From contig JASMAO010000061.1 in NCBI GenBank assembly GCA_030754315.1, positions 1-18,816 on the forward strand: a stretch of DNA of 18,816 nucleotides. The letters run 5' to 3'. Numbering within the stretch: position 1 is the first letter of the stretch; the number at the start of each line of letters is the position of its first letter. Under the pieces are notes generated by a model. That model was not told the origin of the DNA. It ran no database searches and saw nothing but the letters and a program-made list of their open reading frames with translations. Source of the DNA: SAR202 cluster bacterium (GTDB taxonomy: Bacteria > Chloroflexota > Dehalococcoidia > Lucifugimonadales > JASMAO01). Shown here piece by piece: positions 15,601-18,816 of this stretch. Both the position numbers and the translations under genes were made by a program.

Positions 15601-17195
15601 ATTCGACGGAATTTAAATGGCGTGTCGTCTTCATAGAGAGGCAGTTCCTGCATCTCACCTATGCCCGGTATGGCCTCCTCCCAGTGTTCCTTAAGAATCA
15701 CCGCGCCCTTCGGCGCATTGCTCTTTAGCCAGTTGGAGGTGCGTACGGCGGTATGGGACTCTCCGTAGATATCCACATACGCAATCGCATAGAGTCCTGT
15801 CGAGGCCAACACAAGTATTCCCAGAGCAATCGCAATTGGCCTAATTTTAGGGAAGTTGTTGGACACTCTTTCCCATACCTCGATCACTAGCCTCGCACCA
15901 AAGATCAAAAGTATCGGTGTGACCGGTAGCAGATAGCGCACAAATTTAACTTCCAAGGCGCCGATGATTAGAAGGTATGGTAGAACCCATGCTAATAGAA
16001 GTAGGTCCGGTCTCGCTTGACGTCGTTTTAACGGAATCATGGCAACGGTGGCCATGAACGCCATCAGTGAGGAGGCTAGCACAACCAAAATGCCGGTAGA
16101 GAAACAGAGCAGCAACATAGGAGCAGCCCAACCTAAAGCGAGGTAGGCCAATCCAAATCGCACCGGTGTTGAACGTAGGCCAGCGTAAACAAGTCCCGCC
16201 CAAGCAACGATGCCCATAGGCCAACCCAGGCCCCACGTTGCTAGCTGGCGAATCTGGTACCAATACGGCGGGGTGTCAATATACTGTCGCGTGTAAGGGT
16301 AATCCCGAATCCTGCGCACCATCTCGGATTGCTCAACAACGTCGCTGTAAAAATTAGACCAGTCCAGGAACATGTAAGGCTGAACTACAAGGAGCGCTAC
16401 TAACATCGCAGCTACTCCTCCGCCTATACCTTGAAGTGAAATTCGCGCGCGTTCTAGAGCGGTGGTGTGGGCCTTATCCCTACCCACTGCGTTGGCCAGG
16501 AATAAGATGTGTGCCATAGCATAAGCGAAGAGTATTGGTGCCTGGCTAATCTTGGTGGCGAGGCCTAGTCCAATGAACAAGCCTGCCAGCACCGAATACT
16601 TACACTTACCATCGCGGGCAATAAGATACATAAAAAACAGAGACACCGCCGTGAAGAGAGAGAGGAGCGTATCCACGGCATAGAAATGGCTGAGTTGGAT
16701 GTGGATGACAGCTACACTCGCCATAGCCGCAGCGAGGAGACCCTCCCGGCGGCCGTAAGCACTTCTCCCAAGAAAGTAAACCACGGCAACGGCCGCAACG
16801 TCCGCAAGTGCAGAGATGGATCTCCCAACTATGCGCAGATCGTTGATGTCACTCCAGGGCAACCAATCATAAACGTACTGGATGAATCTCAGGAGGTATA
16901 GTGGGAAACTGCCATAGGCAAACCATCTGGGATTCCACGGGCTGTTCTCAGCACTTCCAAGGAGGCGCCAGTCCCCTATCGAAGGAAACTCAAGGGCGCT
17001 AACGTTCATCAATATTGCGCGTTCGTCTGGGTGCGGTGTGTAGGCGTAGCCTTTGTCCCAATCAATTCCGTAGATACGCAGCCCAATTGCAAGAAGCAGC
17101 GTTCCGGCCAAAACAATATTAACCACATTTTGGGCCTTTATCCTCTTGCGGAGTCCCAGCATAGACACTTTATGTACAGTCCTCATAGCTTCCAA
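12630..17195 (-). CDS. Giant membrane protein: GT39-like glycosyltransferase fused to DUF2298 (Chlor_Arch_YYY) domain
   Basis: A 1521-residue integral membrane protein in two halves. The N-terminal half (about 25-475) looks like a GT-C glycosyltransferase of the PMT/GT39 group: acidic motif HPDE (55-58) in the first extracytoplasmic loop, HFYAVDT (170-176) and a late RYLLP (420-424), with many transmembrane helices. A soluble extracytoplasmic segment follows (about 480-705). The C-terminal half carries DUF2298: GGYMNYYYFGQ with YYY at 865-867, ADLHAHL (1007-1013) and DRMNSVFKFYLQ (1284-1295). A soluble tail (about 1345-1521) ends the protein. Family function is unknown; use of a polyprenyl-phosphate sugar donor to glycosylate an envelope acceptor is a reasonable inference. 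The start is uncertain: TTG 17195, or ATG 17186 three codons later, close behind GGAAG. It is divergent from the acyl-CoA dehydrogenase gene. Confidence 0.88.
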   Translation of the reverse strand: MEAMRTVHKVSMLGLRKRIKAQNVVNIVLAGTLLLAIGLRIYGIDWDKGYAYTPHPDERAILMNVSALEFPSIGDWRLLGSAENSPWNPRWFAYGSFPLYLLRFIQYVYDWLPWSDINDLRIVGRSISALADVAAVAVVYFLGRSAYGRREGLLAAAMASVAVIHIQLSHFYAVDTLLSLFTAVSLFFMYLIARDGKCKYSVLAGLFIGLGLATKISQAPILFAYAMAHILFLANAVGRDKAHTTALERARISLQGIGGGVAAMLVALLVVQPYMFLDWSNFYSDVVEQSEMVRRIRDYPYTRQYIDTPPYWYQIRQLATWGLGWPMGIVAWAGLVYAGLRSTPVRFGLAYLALGWAAPMLLLCFSTGILVVLASSLMAFMATVAMIPLKRRQARPDLLLLAWVLPYLLIIGALEVKFVRYLLPVTPILLIFGARLVIEVWERVSNNFPKIRPIAIALGILVLASTGLYAIAYVDIYGESHTAVRTSNWLKSNAPKGAVILKEHWEEAIPGIGEMQELPLYEDDTPFKFRRISEMLSEGDYIVLYSNRLYGTIPRLEERYPISREYYRALFGGQIGYELVNLETAYPTIAGISIVHETFSRPGLSGPAKMSSFEPKTTRKINLGFADESFSVYDHPTAMVFMNVEKLDALAITNILDKMVGDNAVVAQQAGKQTQNLLLSPEDAEAQRKGGTWAEIVRTESWSNRHPALSWLIVLEGMAFIVWPLTFFLFQHLPDRGYLFAKLVGLLGVGLITWLLASLGWMAFSSRAVGLAVAVIAIPSFSIFLKRRAEIAAFLRAQWRVLVLGEAIFLTAFFALIAVRMVNPDLWHPYLGGEKPMDFAYLNAVLKSSYMPPYDPWFAGGYMNYYYFGQFLTAMLIHVTAIEPSISYNIAVPMFFALTVSAAFCLVYNLVETSRISVSPIAPVGREDRNNVNVERLPWPSIVAGLGGAIFVAVLGNLDGAIQVAQGVWGATINHLPAEPFDYWRSTRMMQPGNEITEFPFFTFLFADLHAHLMGLPFTLLAIGMALVIMLDGPGHGTVPLSRWRPATLCRLIFAGIVVGALRLINTWDYPTYMLIVAASIFLSGYFNNGGWSLTVLIESCLKALLVFLVGYVAFLPYHLSYETFFSSIDATTNTTVLGQFLAITGVFVFIIGSFILREAEQWFLQIWHILKSRASGIDVIKCVNSTGKHKALESSTLARARLAVLMVVAFVVGTLIYFAVMPWTGSTIPFISIMSVFVIAVAIAAMRSHRADAPQVTIVLVMVGVSLSLAIGLDLYRIEGDIDRMNSVFKFYLQIWVILAVSAPYLLWRMWDRKRTPIIRMSNWNKLWVVSLSGLIISASIYPVLGTQSRARTRFDPLPGTLNGTTYMKSAVYRDINGPINLSADYDGIRWLQFNVMGSPVILEGVTPQYRWGGRISVYTGLPTVVGWKWHQEQQRWGYRQSVRERHSDVDTIYSTSDSERALALLHGYGVEYIYVGQLERLYYPEKGLAKFDIALSDHLDPVFRSPEVTIYRLQARPDS

Positions 17196-17253
17196 ATCTG
17201 ATACATTTTAACGGCGCCTCGGGATACTGAACAAACAGAGTTTATTTCTTTCT

Positions 17254-17358
17254 TCAAATATTCGTGCGCTCGGCACCCACTTTAGAGTGGAGTAGATTCA
17301 TTACCTCTTGACGGCGGATGTCGCCCTCCATCTCGCTGATATGTCCCAGCAGCGTCAA
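17254..17358 (-). CDS. Possible 34-aa ORF upstream of the giant membrane protein gene
   Basis: A short ORF opening at TTG 17358 after an in-frame TAA and ending at TGA 17254-17256. The product is unrecognised. It is charged and helix-prone (for example HISEMEGDIRRQEVMNLLHS), which looks more protein-like than chance, but it is short, begins with TTG and has only a weak GGAGAG too far upstream. It lies 59 bases or more before the membrane-protein start on the same strand, in the intergenic region shared with the divergent acyl-CoA dehydrogenase. It could be a leader peptide, a gene remnant or chance. Confidence 0.28.
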   Translation of the reverse strand: MTLLGHISEMEGDIRRQEVMNLLHSKVGAERTNI

Positions 17359-17388
17359 GGTGTGTTACTCTCCGACTACCAATACTTG

Positions 17389-17406
17389 TGTTTGGCACAC
17401 CAAACA
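17389..17406 (+). promoter_or_regulatory. Perfect 18-bp inverted repeat before the acyl-CoA dehydrogenase gene
   Basis: TGTTTGGCACACCAAACA has 7-bp perfect arms around a CACA centre and ends 7 bases before the AGGGG ribosome-binding site of the dehydrogenase. The size and position suit an operator for a dimeric regulator (TetR- or FadR-like proteins often control such genes), or an RNA hairpin in the leader. No regulator gene is adjacent, so this is inference. Confidence 0.45.
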
Positions 17407-17423
17407 ATACGTGAGGGGCGGTG

Positions 17424-18584
17424 ATGGACTTCCATCTGACCGACGAACAACAATTTATTCGAGAAGCGATCCGGGATGTCTGTCAAAAGTACCAAGCCTC
17501 TTATTGGCGAAAGCTGGATTTGGAGAATGAGTATCCCGAAGAGTTCGTGCAAGAACTAACTCGGCTTGGCTGGCTCTCAATCCTCATCCCTGAAGAGTAT
17601 GGAGGAGGGGGACTGGGAATTGTCGAAGCGAGCATTGTACTAGAAGAGATAAATCGTTCCGGGGGCCACGGAGCTGCATGCCATGCTCAGATGTATACGA
17701 TGGGCACTTTGCTTCGAAATGGAAATGCGTCGCAAAAGGATCGCTACCTTCCTAGTGTTGCTGCCGGCGACTTGAGGTTTCAAGCATTCGCTGTTACTGA
17801 GCCGGATGCTGGTTCCGAGACCACCCGCATCGAAACAACTGCGGTAAGACACGGCGATCACTACGTTATCAACGGAGAGAAGGTTTTTATATCAAGAGTC
17901 CTCGAATCCGATCTGATGTTGCTACTGGCCCGAACCACTCCTTACGCGGATCTTGAGGACAAGACTGACGGCCTGTCGGTTTTCATAGTGGACTTACGTG
18001 ATGCAGGGGATTCGGTACAGGTTCAGCCAATCGACGTAATGTTGAATCACCACACTAACGCTGTCTTTTTCGACAACCTGGAGGTGCCAGAGGAAAACCT
18101 CGTTGGGGTAGAGGGCAAGGGTTTCCGGCACATCATAAATTCCTGGAATCCTGAGCGGATTCTCATCGCTGCTGAGGCTATCGGTGACGGTCGTTGGTTC
18201 ATTGACAAATCAACTAAATATGCTGGCGACCGCGTCGTGTTCGGCCGCCAGATCGGTGCCAACCAAGGAGTCCAATTCCCGGTCGCCAGAGCTTATGCTC
18301 ACATCGAAGCCGCGGATCTGATTCGATATAAAGCCGCTTCTATGTTCGACCGTCAAGAAAGTTGCGGGGCGGAGGCTAATATGGCAAAGCTGTTGGCTGG
18401 CGAAGCAGCGTGGGAAGCAGCGAATGTAGCTATGGATATTCACGGAGGCTACGCATTCGCCAGGGAATTCGACGTGGAGCGTAAATTTAGGGAAACGCGG
18501 TTGCTTTCTTCAGCTCCTGTCAGCACCAATATGATCCTTTCGTACTTGGGGCAGCACGTACTGGGCATGCCGCGATCTTACTAG
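17424..18584 (+). CDS. Acyl-CoA dehydrogenase family protein
   Basis: An FAD-dependent flavoenzyme that forms the alpha,beta double bond in an acyl-CoA, passing electrons to an electron-transfer flavoprotein; the substrate is unknown. Numbered from the GTG at 17421: N-terminal helical domain (1-120, DFHLTDEQQFIREAIRDV), beta domain with AVTEPDAGSE (124-133), and C-terminal helical domain with DIHGGYAFARE (339-349). The usual catalytic Glu of the YEGT motif is absent; that place reads SSAPVSTN (363-370). Instead NPERILIA holds Glu245, aligning with the helix-G catalytic glutamate of isovaleryl-CoA and long-chain dehydrogenases. The AP-V/I-STN ending is, as I recall, shared by a recognised subgroup. 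ATG 17424 is preferred because AGGGG is 5 bases upstream; GTG 17421 would be only 2 bases from it. It is divergent from the giant membrane protein gene. Confidence 0.93.
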   Translation: MDFHLTDEQQFIREAIRDVCQKYQASYWRKLDLENEYPEEFVQELTRLGWLSILIPEEYGGGGLGIVEASIVLEEINRSGGHGAACHAQMYTMGTLLRNGNASQKDRYLPSVAAGDLRFQAFAVTEPDAGSETTRIETTAVRHGDHYVINGEKVFISRVLESDLMLLLARTTPYADLEDKTDGLSVFIVDLRDAGDSVQVQPIDVMLNHHTNAVFFDNLEVPEENLVGVEGKGFRHIINSWNPERILIAAEAIGDGRWFIDKSTKYAGDRVVFGRQIGANQGVQFPVARAYAHIEAADLIRYKAASMFDRQESCGAEANMAKLLAGEAAWEAANVAMDIHGGYAFAREFDVERKFRETRLLSSAPVSTNMILSYLGQHVLGMPRSY

Positions 18585-18605
18585 GCCCTTCAAAGAAGGA
18601 ATCAT

Positions 18606-18743
18606 TTGGACGATCTACTAACCGTCCCCGCATCGGTTGCCCTGATGGGCTCTGTTAGAATGGCCCGGCACAGCCTCGCCGTGCGTTATTTGTTGTATAT
18701 TAAAATGTGTTTGTCAGGGTTATTGCCCGCGCTGCATAACTAA
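18606..18743 (+). CDS. Possible 45-aa ORF after the acyl-CoA dehydrogenase gene
   Basis: A short ORF from TTG 18606 to TAA 18741-18743, 21 bp after the dehydrogenase stop and 21 bp before the next gene start. AAGGA sits 5 bases before the TTG, a good ribosome-binding spacing. The product (beginning MDDLLTVPASVALMGSVRMA) is basic and moderately hydrophobic, with no motif I recognise. Its fit between two co-directional genes and its ribosome-binding site favour a real gene; its size and rare start codon argue against. Confidence 0.35.
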   Translation: MDDLLTVPASVALMGSVRMARHSLAVRYLLYIKMCLSGLLPALHN

Positions 18744-18752
18744 CTTAGTGGC

Positions 18753-18758
18753 AAGGAG
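18753..18758 (+). promoter_or_regulatory. Shine-Dalgarno deciding the start of the last, partial gene
   Basis: AAGGAG directly abuts ATG 18759 (no spacing) but lies 6 bases before TTG 18765, which is in the same frame. The spacing favours the TTG. Confidence 0.5.
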
Positions 18759-18764
18759 ATGCAA

Positions 18765-18816
18765 TTGAATCGCGATTACCTAAAGACCTTAATCCAAGGA
18801 ACACCCGCACCAATCC
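18765..18816 (+). CDS. Start of an unidentified gene, truncated by the window end
   Basis: Only 17 codons are visible (MNRDYLKTLIQGTPAPI), too few to assign a family. The frame is open to the window end. The start is TTG 18765, or ATG 18759 in the same frame, which is too close to the ribosome-binding site. It is co-directional with the acyl-CoA dehydrogenase gene and may share its transcript. Confidence 0.5.
   Translation, partial: MNRDYLKTLIQGTPAPI

Overview
The window is a gene-dense stretch of bacterial chromosome of intermediate GC. I think it comes from a Chloroflexota lineage, possibly a free-living marine one of the SAR202 type. That is inference from family content. The strongest clue is the 1521-residue membrane protein at 12630-17195, whose C-terminal half has the YYY motif of the DUF2298 / Chlor_Arch_YYY family, known mainly from Chloroflexi and Archaea. 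FAD-dependent ThyX, frequent TTG and GTG starts, and a large secreted protein with an RskA-like domain fit but prove nothing. I see no rRNA, tRNA, CRISPR array, phage gene or intact insertion sequence.

Layout. (1) 3-4707, plus strand: a compact pyruvate dehydrogenase operon in the order lpd, E1-alpha, E1-beta, E2, with gaps of 11, 7 and 49 bp. The E2 gene appears to start at a CTG codon. (2) 4795-5595, plus: thyX. (3) 5677-7152, minus, convergent with thyX: a 14-helix DHA2-type drug/proton antiporter. (4) 7369-8382, minus: a PT-rich LppX/LprG-like surface protein, preceded 6 bp upstream by an unlisted 35-codon ORF with a CPxCG zinc-knuckle signature. (5) 8554-9678, minus: a secreted, C-terminally anchored protein with its own strong terminator. 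(6) 9958-12553, minus: an inositol-monophosphatase-family protein, an iron-dependent hydroxyacid-oxoacid transhydrogenase/alcohol dehydrogenase, and a stand-alone Lrp/AsnC RAM domain with a near-consensus promoter. (7) 12630-17195, minus: the glycosyltransferase-39/YYY fusion. (8) 17424-18584, plus, divergent: an acyl-CoA dehydrogenase, followed by a possible 45-codon ORF and the first codons of another gene running off the window.

How the genes relate. The PDH genes make one complete complex that converts pyruvate to acetyl-CoA. The other genes are separate units: dTMP synthesis, export, cell-envelope lipid or glycan handling (LprG-like protein, GT39/YYY protein, surface protein), phosphate-ester hydrolysis, 2-oxoacid/hydroxyacid redox exchange and acyl-CoA oxidation. 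I found no defence or mobile system. The most novel-looking items are the small ORFs (8275-8382, 17254-17358, 18606-18743), the giant fused membrane enzyme and the RskA-like surface protein.
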